Origin: Candidatus Falkowella caecavicola
Lineage (GTDB): Bacteria; Bacillota; Clostridia; Oscillospirales; Ruminococcaceae
NCBI GenBank assembly: GCA_904420125.1
Contig: CAJFUK010000007.1
Location: 1 to 64,000 of the forward strand
Length of the DNA stretch: 64,000 nucleotides
Reading direction: 5' to 3'
Shown here: piece by piece, positions 24,369-33,285 of the stretch
Layout: each line of letters starts with the position of its first letter
How positions within the stretch are numbered: position 1 is the stretch's first letter
Notes under the pieces: model-generated
What the model was told of the DNA's origin: nothing
The model's input: only the letters and a program-made list of their open reading frames with translations
Database searches by the model: none
Translations under genes and position numbers: made by a program

Positions 24369-27038
24369 TTATAAACGTTTTTCAGATTTTTTGTGCTTTT
24401 GAAATAAAGATGTGAAGAGCTTAACAAGTTCGCAGATTACCAGCGGGGACAGGGAGAGCAGAATAATTTCTCCCCATTCGGAACCATTAAGCGGCACCAG
24501 GCTAAATACGGTACGAAGCGGGGGAACAAAAAGTACAGCCAGCATCATGACGGAAGAAACCAAAAATGCTCCCCACATATATTTGTTCGAAAACCAACCG
24601 GCTTTGAAGAGGGAATGAGTGGAGCGGACATTCATTGCATGGACCAGCTGAGAAAATGCTAAAGCCGCAAAAGCCATCGTTTGCGCATAATCATGCGGGG
24701 TAAACCCTGTACCGTCGGGCGCGTAATGCAATCCCAGCCAATAAGCAGCCAGCGTGATCACTGCAAACATCAGCCCTTGCCATACAGCCTGGAATCCGAG
24801 ACCGCCTGAAAAGATGCTTTCATCTTTTTTACGAGGCCTTCGCTGCATGACATCCTTCTCAACAGGTTCCATTCCCAATGCCAGCGCAGGCAGGCTATCT
24901 GTAACCAGATTGATCCAAAGCAGCTGAACCGGAAGCAGTGGAACGCCCCAACCAGCAGCAAACGTACCAATCAGAATTGAGGCAAATACAGCAATGATTT
25001 CTCCCAGATTACAGGACAGCAGGAAGTGAACGGCTTTCCGGATATTATCAAAAATACCGCGTCCCTGTTCAACAGCAGTGACGATGGTAGAAAAATTATC
25101 ATCTGTTAAGATCATCGCCGCGGCGCCTTTTGCTACATCGGTTCCAGTGATTCCCATAGCACAACCGATATCAGCAGCCTTTAAAGCCGGCGCGTCGTTC
25201 ACGCCGTCTCCGGTCATGGCGACTACATGATCCTTTTTCTGCCAAGCCTGCACAATACGGATCTTATCTTCTGGGGATACGCGGGCATAAACGGAAATAT
25301 TTTCGACTTCATTCTCCAAATCAGCTTCTGACATTTGCTTGAGTTCCTGTCCGGAAACAGCCTTTTGCCCTTCTTCCATAATGCCCAGATCTTTAGCAAT
25401 CGCCGAAGCTGTAATCACATGGTCCCCTGTAATCATAACCGTACGGATTCCCGCTTCATGGCATGTACGGACAGCAACTGCTGCCTCTGGACGCGGCGGA
25501 TCAATCATACCCAGGAGCCCCAGAAAGGTCAGGCCGTTTTCCAACGTGTCGGATGTCGGGGCGTCAGGTACTGACTCCAGGGGCTTTATAGCAACTGCTA
25601 AAACCCGGAGAGCATTTTCCGCCATTTCTCGGTTGGCCTTTAACACAGAATCCTGATCCACCGAAATACAGCGTTCCAGTAGAAGATCCGGTGCCCCTTT
25701 AACAATCGCATAAGGCTTTCCTTCCAGCATATTGACGGTGGTCATCAGCTTACGGTCCGAGTCAAAGGGAATCTCTGCAACACGGGGAAACCGCTGGTCC
25801 AATTCAGCTTTTGTATGGCCGGTGTGCTGTAAGGCTGCGGCAACAATCCCAGTTTCCGTTGGGTCGCCAATATGAATTTCTTCTCCATCCCGAATTTCAA
25901 CATTTCCGTCGCAACACAAAGCGCTGAGCGTCAGGAATTTTTTGGTATCCTCATCCGGCGCTTCATCTGCAAAGACCGTTTTTTTGGCATTACAATAGAC
26001 TTCCATCATCGTCATACGGTTTAACGTTAAGGTACCGGTCTTATCCGAACAGATCACTGAAGCGCTGCCCAGTGTCTCTACTGCGGGCAGGCTTTTAATA
26101 ATCGCGTTCTTTTTGACCATCCGCTGCACGCCCATAGCCAGTACAATTGTGACAATCGCCGGCAGGCCTTCCGGAATTGCAGCCACGGCCAGGGAAACAG
26201 CAGTCATAAACATTTCCAGAAGCTCTCCGCCGGTTGCAAAACCGATGAGAAAAATAATGCCGCAGATTGCTAACGCCAGAATGCCAAGCGTTTTTCCAAG
26301 CTGTGCCAGTTTCAACTGCAAAGGAGTTGTCATTGCTTCCGTACTTTCCAGCATGGTTGCAATTTTTCCCATTTCAGTTTGCATACCTGTTGCCGTAACC
26401 AGAGCCTTACCGCGTCCATAAGAAACAGAGCAACCCGAATAGACCATATTCACCCGGTCACCAATGCCGGCGTTTTCAGCCGGTGTAACAGATGCATCCT
26501 TTTCCGAAGGGACCGATTCTCCGGTTAAAGCGGACTCTTCACACCGGAGGCTGGCAGATTCGATCAGGCGTGCATCCGCCGGGATAAAATCTCCCGCTTC
26601 CAGAATCAGCAGATCTCCCGGAACAACATTTTCTGAAGGGATGGAAATCTGCTGCCCATTCCGCACCACCTTTGCCGTCGGTGATGCCATAGACTGCAGG
26701 GCTTCTAAAGCTGCTTCAGCTTTACTCTCCTGAATCACGCCCAGAAATGCGTTGACCAGGACAATTCCGATAATAATAATCGGTTCGAGCCAGTCATTTG
26801 TTCCTTCCAAAATCGTACTGATCATTGAGATAACAGCCGCAATGATCAGGATAATCACCATGAAATCTTTTAGCTGTTCGACAAATCGCTGCAAGAAAGT
26901 TTTCTTGGGTTTTTCCTTCAGACGGTTAGGCCCAACTGCCTGAAGCTGTTCTGCTGCCGCTGCTTCTGTCAACCCAACTGTTTGGGACGTATGCAGCGTT
27001 TCTTCTAATACAGGAATCGTTTCTCTATACCAGTTCAA
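24369..27038 (-). CDS. Calcium-type cation-transporting P-type ATPase
   Basis: An 889-residue P2A-type ATPase, the SERCA/PMCA-like group. Parts in order: N-terminal cation ATPase domain (TVGLTEAAAAEQLQAVGPN), membrane pair M1-M2, actuator domain with TGES (ALTGESVPSEK), the PEGLP metal-site motif in M4 (AIPEGLPAIVTIVLAMG), phosphorylation loop CSDKTGTLTLN, the nucleotide site KGAPDLLLERC, MTGDGVNDAPALK, and M5-M10 with the C-terminal cation ATPase domain. PEGLP favours Ca2+ as the exported ion, though Mn2+ is possible. The gene stands alone between its own promoter region and the shared terminator. Confidence 0.92.
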   Translation of the reverse strand: MNWYRETIPVLEETLHTSQTVGLTEAAAAEQLQAVGPNRLKEKPKKTFLQRFVEQLKDFMVIILIIAAVISMISTILEGTNDWLEPIIIIGIVLVNAFLGVIQESKAEAALEALQSMASPTAKVVRNGQQISIPSENVVPGDLLILEAGDFIPADARLIESASLRCEESALTGESVPSEKDASVTPAENAGIGDRVNMVYSGCSVSYGRGKALVTATGMQTEMGKIATMLESTEAMTTPLQLKLAQLGKTLGILALAICGIIFLIGFATGGELLEMFMTAVSLAVAAIPEGLPAIVTIVLAMGVQRMVKKNAIIKSLPAVETLGSASVICSDKTGTLTLNRMTMMEVYCNAKKTVFADEAPDEDTKKFLTLSALCCDGNVEIRDGEEIHIGDPTETGIVAAALQHTGHTKAELDQRFPRVAEIPFDSDRKLMTTVNMLEGKPYAIVKGAPDLLLERCISVDQDSVLKANREMAENALRVLAVAIKPLESVPDAPTSDTLENGLTFLGLLGMIDPPRPEAAVAVRTCHEAGIRTVMITGDHVITASAIAKDLGIMEEGQKAVSGQELKQMSEADLENEVENISVYARVSPEDKIRIVQAWQKKDHVVAMTGDGVNDAPALKAADIGCAMGITGTDVAKGAAAMILTDDNFSTIVTAVEQGRGIFDNIRKAVHFLLSCNLGEIIAVFASILIGTFAAGWGVPLLPVQLLWINLVTDSLPALALGMEPVEKDVMQRRPRKKDESIFSGGLGFQAVWQGLMFAVITLAAYWLGLHYAPDGTGFTPHDYAQTMAFAALAFSQLVHAMNVRSTHSLFKAGWFSNKYMWGAFLVSSVMMLAVLFVPPLRTVFSLVPLNGSEWGEIILLSLSPLVICELVKLFTSLFQKHKKSEKRL

Positions 27039-27194
27039 AAACAGGCACCTCCATTATAAATATGTGATCTCTAAAAGAGATGTATAGATTATATAAAAAG
27101 TTCATATGAACATCAAACGGTAAAAACAGAAAATAAATCAGGAAAAATTAAGAATAACTGCTATTATCTCTGTTTTTCTCGCAAAATCATATTT

Positions 27195-27965
27195 TTATAC
27201 ATTTTTTATTGGTTGGAGCAATAGACCGATCGGACAGTGATCACTTCCCATGACATCAGCATAGATCAGGGCATCCTGAATCTGCTCTTTTAAACGTTCC
27301 GAAACAATAAAATAATCAATCCGCCATCCAATATTTTTGCTCCGTGCCTGAAACATATAAGACCACCAACTGTAAGCATCCGTCGTTTCCGGATAGAGGA
27401 ACCGGAATGAATCCACAAAGCCTGATTGCAGCAATTTTGTCATTTTGTCTCTTTCCTCATGAGTAAAGCCGGAATTGCCCAGATTCGTTTTATAATTTTT
27501 TAGATCGATTTCCTGATGGGCCACATTGAGATCCCCGCATAAGATAACAGGTTTCTTCTGATCTAATTGACATAGATAGGAGCGAAAATCATCTTCCCAT
27601 TGCATCCGATAGTCCAAACGGGTCAATTCGCGTTGAGAGTTCGGCGTATAGCAATTCACCAGAAAAAATTCCGGGAATTCCAATGTGATGACTCTTCCTT
27701 CCGTGTCATGTACGGAAATTCCTATACCATAGGTGACAGATAACGGTTCCTTTTTTGTGAAGACAGCGGTTCCTGAATAGCCTTTTTTTTCAGCGCTGTT
27801 CCAATATTGCTGATAACCCGGCAGTTCCATTTCGATCTGACCTACTTGCAATTTGGTTTCCTGCAGGCAGAATATATCAGCCTCTATTTGTCGGAAAAAG
27901 TCCATAAATCCTTTACCCAGACAGGCACGCAGACCATTTACATTCCATGAAACCAGTTTCATCAT
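27195..27965 (-). CDS. xth: Exodeoxyribonuclease III
   Basis: A 256-residue enzyme of the AP endonuclease/exonuclease III family, acting in base-excision repair. Seen: LVSWNVNGLRACLGKGF, the metal-binding Glu in FCLQETKLQ near residue 36, the catalytic Tyr region NCYTPNSQ, CGDLNVAHQEIDL with Asp and Asn, and the terminal YADVMGSDHCPIGLLL containing the Asp-His pair. Two ATGs in tandem follow GGAGC; the second (27962) is equally possible. It is divergent from the mrp gene. Confidence 0.95.
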   Translation of the reverse strand: MMKLVSWNVNGLRACLGKGFMDFFRQIEADIFCLQETKLQVGQIEMELPGYQQYWNSAEKKGYSGTAVFTKKEPLSVTYGIGISVHDTEGRVITLEFPEFFLVNCYTPNSQRELTRLDYRMQWEDDFRSYLCQLDQKKPVILCGDLNVAHQEIDLKNYKTNLGNSGFTHEERDKMTKLLQSGFVDSFRFLYPETTDAYSWWSYMFQARSKNIGWRIDYFIVSERLKEQIQDALIYADVMGSDHCPIGLLLQPIKNV

Positions 27966-28095
27966 GTGTCAAGCTCCTTTTATGCTTAATGTTTGATTTT
28001 CAGGTATAAGTGCTTTATTTTTAGTATACCATATTTTCAGAAAGAAAGACAGAGGAATTCTCCAACAAAGACGGACCAGGATCATCGTTCCCGAC

Positions 28096-28124
28096 TTGAC
28101 AGTTATCCTGTTGGGGGATATAAT
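28096..28124 (+). promoter_or_regulatory. Promoter for the Mrp-type gene
   Basis: A consensus TTGACA (28096-28101), 17-bp spacer, and TATAAT (28119-28124), 85 bases before the start codon; one of the best promoters in the window. Confidence 0.8.
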
Positions 28125-28209
28125 AAAAGGCAAAAGAATGTAAAATCTGCCATTGAACAGGCTTCACATCAACATGGCAGATACAGATAAAAAGAAAGGT
28201 CTGTGAAAA

Positions 28210-29043
28210 ATGAGTGAAAGTTGTAATCATGATTGTTCTTCCTGTTCTCAAAACTGCGATGAGCGCAGTCTGATAGAACAGACCAACGAATTCAGCCATG
28301 TAAAAAAAGTTATCGGTGTTGTCAGCGGGAAGGGCGGTGTAGGAAAATCGCTGGTTACTTCCATGCTGGCTGTTTTAATGAATCGAAAAGGGTATCAAAC
28401 AGCCATTTTGGATGCGGATATTACCGGCCCGTCTATTCCGAAAATGTTTGGTATTCAACAGCGAGCTAAGGGATCTGAACAGGGAATTTTTCCGGAACGT
28501 ACAGCCAACGATATTCGCGTGATGTCCATTAATCTGCTGCTGGATCAGGCGGACAGCCCTGTGATCTGGCGTGGACCGATTATTGCCGGTACCGTTAAGC
28601 AGTTCTGGACAGATGTCATTTGGGGTGATGTGGACTATATGTTCATTGATATGCCGCCGGGAACTGGTGATGTACCGCTGACCGTCTTTCAGTCGATTCC
28701 GGTAGACGGGATTGTTATTGTTACCTCTCCGCAGGAGCTTGTATCCTTAATTGTTAAAAAGGCTTACAATATGGCGCAGATGATGAATATCCCGGTGCTG
28801 GGTATTGTGGAAAATATGAGCTATGTAGAATGTCCAGACTGTGGGAAAAAGATTAAGCTGTTCGGGGAAAGTAATATTGAGGAAACCTGCCGTCAGCTGT
28901 CCATTCCTTTCCTGGGAGAAATTCCGATTGATCCCCAGTTGACTGCCCTGAGTGATGCAGGGGAATTTGAACGTATGATCTGCACAGCTTTAGACAGTGC
29001 TGCAGATACGATTGAAGAGAATCTGCCCTGTCAGGCAGACTAA
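28210..29043 (+). CDS. Mrp/NBP35-type Fe-S cluster carrier ATPase
   Basis: A 277-residue cytoplasmic P-loop protein of the Mrp/ApbC/NBP35 group, which carries 4Fe-4S clusters to target proteins. Seen: an N-terminal four-cysteine cluster (CNHDCSSCSQNC, residues 5-16) as in NBP35, the deviant Walker A GKGGVGKS near residue 41, switch region DADITGPSIPKMFG, DMPPGTGDVPLTV, and a second CxxC (VECPDCGKK) near residue 218 that holds the bridging cluster. It has its own strong promoter and AAAGGT-type ribosome-binding site. It precedes a C_GCAxxG_C_C gene by 53 bp, probably on the same transcript. Confidence 0.93.
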   Translation: MSESCNHDCSSCSQNCDERSLIEQTNEFSHVKKVIGVVSGKGGVGKSLVTSMLAVLMNRKGYQTAILDADITGPSIPKMFGIQQRAKGSEQGIFPERTANDIRVMSINLLLDQADSPVIWRGPIIAGTVKQFWTDVIWGDVDYMFIDMPPGTGDVPLTVFQSIPVDGIVIVTSPQELVSLIVKKAYNMAQMMNIPVLGIVENMSYVECPDCGKKIKLFGESNIEETCRQLSIPFLGEIPIDPQLTALSDAGEFERMICTALDSAADTIEENLPCQAD

Positions 29044-29096
29044 ATCAAGGGGAAGACACAGGAATTTTTCTATGTGGTATGCAGGAGGACCTGGTC

Positions 29097-29555
29097 ATGG
29101 ACTATATGGAAAAGGCCGTTGCGTATTTTCGGAGCGGAAGAAACTGTTGCCAGTCCGTATTTACTGCGTTTAGCGATGTCTTTGGGGTATCTGAAGCAGA
29201 AGCGCTGGCTATTTCGTCCGGACTGGGTGGCGGTATGGGTGGGTTGCGTGAAAAATGCGGTGCGGTGACAGCGATGTTTATGTTGGCCGGGCTGAAAAGA
29301 AACGGGTATCAGGCAGGCAGTCTGCCGGATAAAAAAGCGCTGTATGATGATATCAAAATGCTCAACCAAACCTTTGAAGATAAATTTGGGACGACTTGCT
29401 GCCGGGATCTGCTGGTCAAAGCAGGCTGTGAGGTGAAAGCCGACCCTTCCGCCCGTACGGACGGATATTATAAGGTAAGGCCCTGTGAGAGATTCATTCG
29501 TTATGCAGCGGAAGTAATGACGCAATATCTGGAAAAAGCCAGTTCAATTCAATAA
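29097..29555 (+). CDS. C_GCAxxG_C_C family redox-type protein
   Basis: A 152-residue protein of the C_GCAxxG_C_C family, named after its spaced cysteines. Seen: GRNCCQSVFTAF near residue 15, GLGGGMGGLREKCGAVTAMFMLAG near residues 42-65, TTCCRDLL near 101, and a last cysteine in VRPCERFI near 133. Related proteins are found near redox genes; they may bind metal or a cluster, but no activity is proven. ATG 29097 is preceded by GGAGGAC; an upstream in-frame ATG at 29079 has no site. Its place after the Mrp carrier suggests, by inference, a client or partner in Fe-S handling. Confidence 0.85.
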   Translation: MDYMEKAVAYFRSGRNCCQSVFTAFSDVFGVSEAEALAISSGLGGGMGGLREKCGAVTAMFMLAGLKRNGYQAGSLPDKKALYDDIKMLNQTFEDKFGTTCCRDLLVKAGCEVKADPSARTDGYYKVRPCERFIRYAAEVMTQYLEKASSIQ

Positions 29556-29579
29556 TTATTATGACGCGTGGAGGAAAGC

Positions 29580-31190
29580 ATGGCTGTCTATTTTATTAAT
29601 TTGTTGATCATCTTGGGTGTCGGTATCCCGGTCTGTTATTACAAGCCTAAAAAATGGAAAACGGCTGTATATATCGGCGTTTCGTTTTTGTATATGTGGC
29701 TGCTGGCCACTTTTCGCTATGGAATCGGAAACGATTATTATTCCTATATCAGTATTTATAACGAAATCGCTGCTGCGCCTGACTTCCTTGCGGCGATGCA
29801 GTTGCCCTATGAAAAGGGATTTTTGCTTTTATCCCGTATCATAACCTATATCACACAGGCGCCTATGGTGATCAACGGAATCTATGCATTGCTGATTCTG
29901 GCACCTGTTGCATACATCATTATACGGTACAGCGATGCACCCTGGTTATCTGCATTTTTATACGTTTGCCTGACATTTTATTATGCTTCCATGAACTTTA
30001 TCCGTCAGAGCCTGGCGGCCAGTATCATTTTCCTGGGGTATCGTTTTATCAAGGAACGGAAAACGCTGCCGGTTGTCCTTTTGGTATTGCTTGCCTCCAG
30101 TTTCCATCTGACGGCGCTGATTGTACTGCCTATTTATTTTCTTGCGCAAATCCGGATGAACAAAATTCTGTTAGCTGTTTATTCCGGTGTCGCCCTCGTG
30201 CTGTATTTTACATCGGATCTGATTCTCGATTTTGTGACAGATTATGTATATACAGATTATAAAGACTCCATTTATTTAACACAGGGGTTATCTTTTGTTT
30301 TTCTGATTGTTCCGGTACTGACTATGGCTTTTTGTTTGATTGCATATTTTCGTGGTAACTGGGGCAAACAGGAAAAATCGGCCGCTATGTTTACATGGTT
30401 TATGTTTTTTAATCTGCTGATATGGCTGTTTATCACCAAACATCTAATACTGGAACGTTTTTCGATGTATATTTATCTGTTCGTTATTATGATCGTGCCG
30501 TCGATTTTGGAGAGCATGCTTTCCAGCGGCATTACAGAAACGGCAGCGGCAGACAAACATCGGCGTAAAAAACAAAACCGGGATGTTTATGCTATTTCTG
30601 CGGTTAGTGTAGTAATCGTCGCATTTATTTATAATATTTTTGGCATGCAGGATGGAACAAACGGTTTTCACGGGGTGTTTCCGTATCAAACGTCCATTCC
30701 GATATACAATTCCATGCAGTACCGGTTTGATTCTTTGGGGAATCGTTCCCGGTATTTGAGACAGGAAGAGGAACTTTTAGAATATCTGTATGGAATCGAA
30801 GACGAACGCTATATTACGGTGCTGGCAATCTGCAAAAACAGTTATGCAGGTATTGATGATGTGATTTTAAACAGGTTGCATGCATTGGGACTTGATGCAG
30901 ATTTTTCACAAACGGACGCTTATTATTTAGCTGTGCTGGAAGATAACAGTAAGTTGCATGAATCAATGACCGAGACTGTGGAGCAGACCTTTACCTTCGA
31001 TAAAACAGAAATTTCGGTATCCACTACCCCGGAAGGCTGGATGCAGATTGTCAATGAAGAAGGACAGGGGATGCAGATAAAAACCGGGCTTATGTGCATG
31101 GTTTTTGATTCGAGACTCGGCAGTATTGTGGATGCCGTTTCTTTTGATACGAGTTTTCCGGGTATTAAAGGATATCATTTGGAGATATAA
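29580..31190 (+). CDS. EpsG-family-like polytopic membrane protein
   Basis: A 536-residue integral membrane protein. The N-terminal 400 residues contain about ten hydrophobic segments, with FRYGIGNDYYSYISIYNEI after the second segment, MNFIRQSLAASIIFLGYRFI, and SSFHLTALIVLPIYFLAQI, which are the typical signature of EpsG proteins, thought to polymerise or export polysaccharide repeats. The last 140 residues (from YNIFGMQDG) are soluble, probably outside the cell, and unusual for the family. GGAGG precedes ATG 29580. No glycosyltransferases or other capsule genes are adjacent, so its role in a polysaccharide pathway is inference. Confidence 0.8.
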   Translation: MAVYFINLLIILGVGIPVCYYKPKKWKTAVYIGVSFLYMWLLATFRYGIGNDYYSYISIYNEIAAAPDFLAAMQLPYEKGFLLLSRIITYITQAPMVINGIYALLILAPVAYIIIRYSDAPWLSAFLYVCLTFYYASMNFIRQSLAASIIFLGYRFIKERKTLPVVLLVLLASSFHLTALIVLPIYFLAQIRMNKILLAVYSGVALVLYFTSDLILDFVTDYVYTDYKDSIYLTQGLSFVFLIVPVLTMAFCLIAYFRGNWGKQEKSAAMFTWFMFFNLLIWLFITKHLILERFSMYIYLFVIMIVPSILESMLSSGITETAAADKHRRKKQNRDVYAISAVSVVIVAFIYNIFGMQDGTNGFHGVFPYQTSIPIYNSMQYRFDSLGNRSRYLRQEEELLEYLYGIEDERYITVLAICKNSYAGIDDVILNRLHALGLDADFSQTDAYYLAVLEDNSKLHESMTETVEQTFTFDKTEISVSTTPEGWMQIVNEEGQGMQIKTGLMCMVFDSRLGSIVDAVSFDTSFPGIKGYHLEI

Positions 31191-31192
31191 AA

Positions 31193-31534
31193 ATGAATAT
31201 TCAGATTTTTGGCAAGTCAAAATGCTTTGAAACAAAAAAGGCAGAGCGCTATTTTAAAGAACGTGGTATCCGCTATCAGTTTGTCGATATTGTAAAATAC
31301 GGGATGAGTATGGGAGAGTATAAAAGTATCAAGGCTGCGGTTGGTGGGGTCCAGCCTCTGATAGATTCCCATTCCAAAGCCTATGAAGAAAATTATATTG
31401 CCTATCTTGCCTATGAGAGCGATATAGAAGCCAAACTGCTAGAAAACCCTTCTTTATTTTGTACGCCGATTGTGCGGAATGGGAAACAGGCAACGGTCGG
31501 TTATTGTCCGGATATTTGGGTACAATGGAAGTAG
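31193..31534 (+). CDS. ArsC/Spx-family thioredoxin-fold protein
   Basis: A 113-residue protein of the arsenate reductase-like (ArsC/Spx/YffB) family. Seen: IQIFGKSKCFETKKAERYF with a single N-terminal cysteine (no CxxC as in Spx), RYQFVDIVKYGMSMGEY, and TPIVRNGKQATVGY, the conserved cis-Pro and Gly segments. Such proteins may be glutathione- or thioredoxin-linked reductases; the substrate is unknown. It starts two bases after the preceding membrane-protein gene, so it is coupled to it in translation, which gives no hint of function. A strong terminator follows. Confidence 0.85.
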   Translation: MNIQIFGKSKCFETKKAERYFKERGIRYQFVDIVKYGMSMGEYKSIKAAVGGVQPLIDSHSKAYEENYIAYLAYESDIEAKLLENPSLFCTPIVRNGKQATVGYCPDIWVQWK

Positions 31535-31584
31535 TCTGCTAAAATCCACATGGAATGATCCCATGTTCAACAGCAAAATAGAAT

Positions 31585-31619
31585 AAAAAAATCTCTCGGT
31601 CAGGCCGAGAGATTTTTTT
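31585..31619. terminator. Bidirectional terminator between the ArsC-like gene and the ECF operon
   Basis: A perfect 15-bp stem (31585-31599 with 31605-31619), five-base loop, and A/T-runs, ending both convergent transcripts. Confidence 0.9.
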
Positions 31620-32726
31620 CTATTCAAACTCTTCTATGTATGTGTCTTCTATATCAGGATCTTCCTCAATATAGATAACTTCCGTTAACGCTGCCAGTTT
31701 TTCAGCAGATGCATTGGCTGTAAAGGGATCATCGACATGTAGCCACATGGATTGCCGGTCATTTTTGTAATGAAAGGAATAGGTTGCATATTTACACTTC
31801 AGTGCGGAAAGCCGGTCGAGCGCTTTACGGCAGCTTTCTGCGAATGCATAGGGGTCCTGAAAATCTCCGTCCATGACAATCTCAATATTCAGATAATCCG
31901 ATGGACTGAGCTCCTCCACCGATGTAGGGAAAGAGTCATGCAATTCATATAAATTTAAATATGGGTGAACATCCTGGACTTCTGACTGATCCTGTAATAA
32001 ATTATAACATTCCTGTTGGAGATCTGCCTGTAAAGTAGCCTGCACCTGATACCGTTCCGGTCCAAAATGGTTCCATACAAAAGGAACAGCAACACAGCCA
32101 ATAGCGCCGATAATCAGCAAAAAACAGACAAAACCGCTTAAAAAATCATACTTAATTTTTTCGCCGTGGCTTCGGAAATAGGCAACTAAAATTTCAATTC
32201 CCAAGAGAATAAAAATAACAGGCGAAAATTTGGCGATGGTGACTAGATCAATTGTTGGTGTAAACATTGCAGCCAAGACAACAATTCCTACGACAATCAG
32301 GCAGCAACCCATGGTAAATGTACCAACCCGCCGTCTGGAAGGCTTCTTCTGTTGTACCGGCGGGACGGAAGAAGGATTCTCAAATTTCTTATTTTGATCC
32401 ATGACAATCTTCTCCTCTACAGCGAAAGAATTCTCAAATTTTTTATTCTGGTCCATGACGCTCTTGTCCTCTGCAGCGGAGGGATTCTCAAATTCCTGAT
32501 TCTGGTCCATGATGATCTTGTCCTCTGCCGTGGAAGGATTCTCAAATTCCTGATTCTGGTCCATGATGATCTTTTCCTCTGCCGTGGAAGGATTCTCAAA
32601 TTCTTGATTCTGGTCCATGACGATCTTTTCCTCTGTCGTGGAGGGATTCTCAAATTCCTGATTCTGGTCCATGGTGATCTTGTCCTCTGTCGTGGAAGGA
32701 TTCTCAAATTTTTTATTCTCGTCCAT
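31620..32726 (-). CDS. Membrane protein with seven N-terminal 18-residue repeats, last gene of the ECF operon
   Basis: A 368-residue protein. Residues 1-118 are seven tandem repeats such as MDQNQEFENPSTTEEKIV, acidic and probably disordered. After a basic linker (QQKKPSRRR) come three hydrophobic segments (TMGCCLIVVGIVVLAAMF; FSPVIFILLGIEILVAYF; FVCFLLIIGAIGCVAVPF) resembling the LiaF/DUF5668 arrangement, and then an extracytoplasmic domain of about 150 residues (ERYQVQATLQADL...) with an acidic tail. ATG 32726 is preceded by GGAGAGG and overlaps the upstream gene by 14 bases. Each repeat begins with Met preceded by AGAGGA, so internal starts are conceivable. Function is unknown; by position it is a target or sensor of the ECF regulon. 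Confidence 0.75.
   Translation of the reverse strand: MDENKKFENPSTTEDKITMDQNQEFENPSTTEEKIVMDQNQEFENPSTAEEKIIMDQNQEFENPSTAEDKIIMDQNQEFENPSAAEDKSVMDQNKKFENSFAVEEKIVMDQNKKFENPSSVPPVQQKKPSRRRVGTFTMGCCLIVVGIVVLAAMFTPTIDLVTIAKFSPVIFILLGIEILVAYFRSHGEKIKYDFLSGFVCFLLIIGAIGCVAVPFVWNHFGPERYQVQATLQADLQQECYNLLQDQSEVQDVHPYLNLYELHDSFPTSVEELSPSDYLNIEIVMDGDFQDPYAFAESCRKALDRLSALKCKYATYSFHYKNDRQSMWLHVDDPFTANASAEKLAALTEVIYIEEDPDIEDTYIEEFE
32373..32726 (-). repeat. 54-bp in-frame tandem repeats carrying SD-like AGAGGA and ATG
   Basis: Start codons of successive units lie at 32726, 32672, 32618, 32564, 32510, 32456 and 32402, exactly 54 bp apart. Each ATGGAC is preceded by AGAGGA, 5 bases away at the true start and 10 bases away in the repeats. 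The seventh unit is cut short after its NP residues. Differences are mainly single-base, which suggests recent expansion. Confidence 0.92.
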
Positions 32727-33285
32727 GATTATCCTCTCCTTTGGTACCAACAAATTCAATAAAATCATCTGCTATTTCTTCTTTTTGCCCTTTTTTACCA
32801 CGGACCAGCCAGATTCCTAACAAGATAATGCCGGCGGCCACCAGAAGAGTAGGAAGATTATTTAAAAGGCGATATAAGAAATGGGTATACATAGCAATGT
32901 TATGGATATAGGGGGCTACAAAGGTGTTAAACAGCAGAAAGAAACCAAAGAGGATACACAGCACGCCTCCAATCAGATGCTGTTTCCCGCCCATATGAGA
33001 AAGACTTTCCGGCAACCGGCGTGGAATAAAATTTAAAAATTCGTCTTTTACGTCTTTTCGTTGTTCGTCTGGCATATTACGGTAATTAAACGAATCAAAA
33101 AAAGCATAAAACCAAACGACAGGCAGCACAACTAAGAGAATAGAGAGGTTTAGAAACGCGGATATTGCAATTATGAGGGAAAAAAGCAGCATAAAAGAAA
33201 GGCCGCGTTTCATAAGTCCTTGATACATATGACCAGCTCCAGGGATACAGGAAAATAAAAATGTAAAAAAACTATTTTTTCTCAT
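32713..33285 (-). CDS. Multi-pass membrane protein in the ECF sigma operon
   Basis: A 190-residue membrane protein. The start IPGAGHMYQGLMKRGLSFMLLF is the PGAG-Y-G-RG signature of TM2/DUF5683-like proteins. Four or five hydrophobic segments follow, the last pair being LIGGVLCILFGFFLLF and LLVAAGIILLGIWLV, and a charged tail GKKGQKEEIADD. Its start overlaps the anti-sigma stop by 14 bases, and its end overlaps the next start by 14, so all genes of the operon are translationally coupled. It may help the anti-sigma factor sense the envelope, but this is inference. Confidence 0.75.
   Translation of the reverse strand: MRKNSFFTFLFSCIPGAGHMYQGLMKRGLSFMLLFSLIIAISAFLNLSILLVVLPVVWFYAFFDSFNYRNMPDEQRKDVKDEFLNFIPRRLPESLSHMGGKQHLIGGVLCILFGFFLLFNTFVAPYIHNIAMYTHFLYRLLNNLPTLLVAAGIILLGIWLVRGKKGQKEEIADDFIEFVGTKGEDNHGRE

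Noticed and set aside
32373..32726. Possible CRISPR array because of regular direct repeats
   Set aside because: The repeats abut without spacers, are 54 bp, keep a reading frame of 18 residues and lie within a translated gene.
32352..32762. Plus-strand frame with repeated HDDLVLC-type units
   Set aside because: It is the complement of the 54-bp repeat in the minus-strand gene, with no ribosome-binding site.
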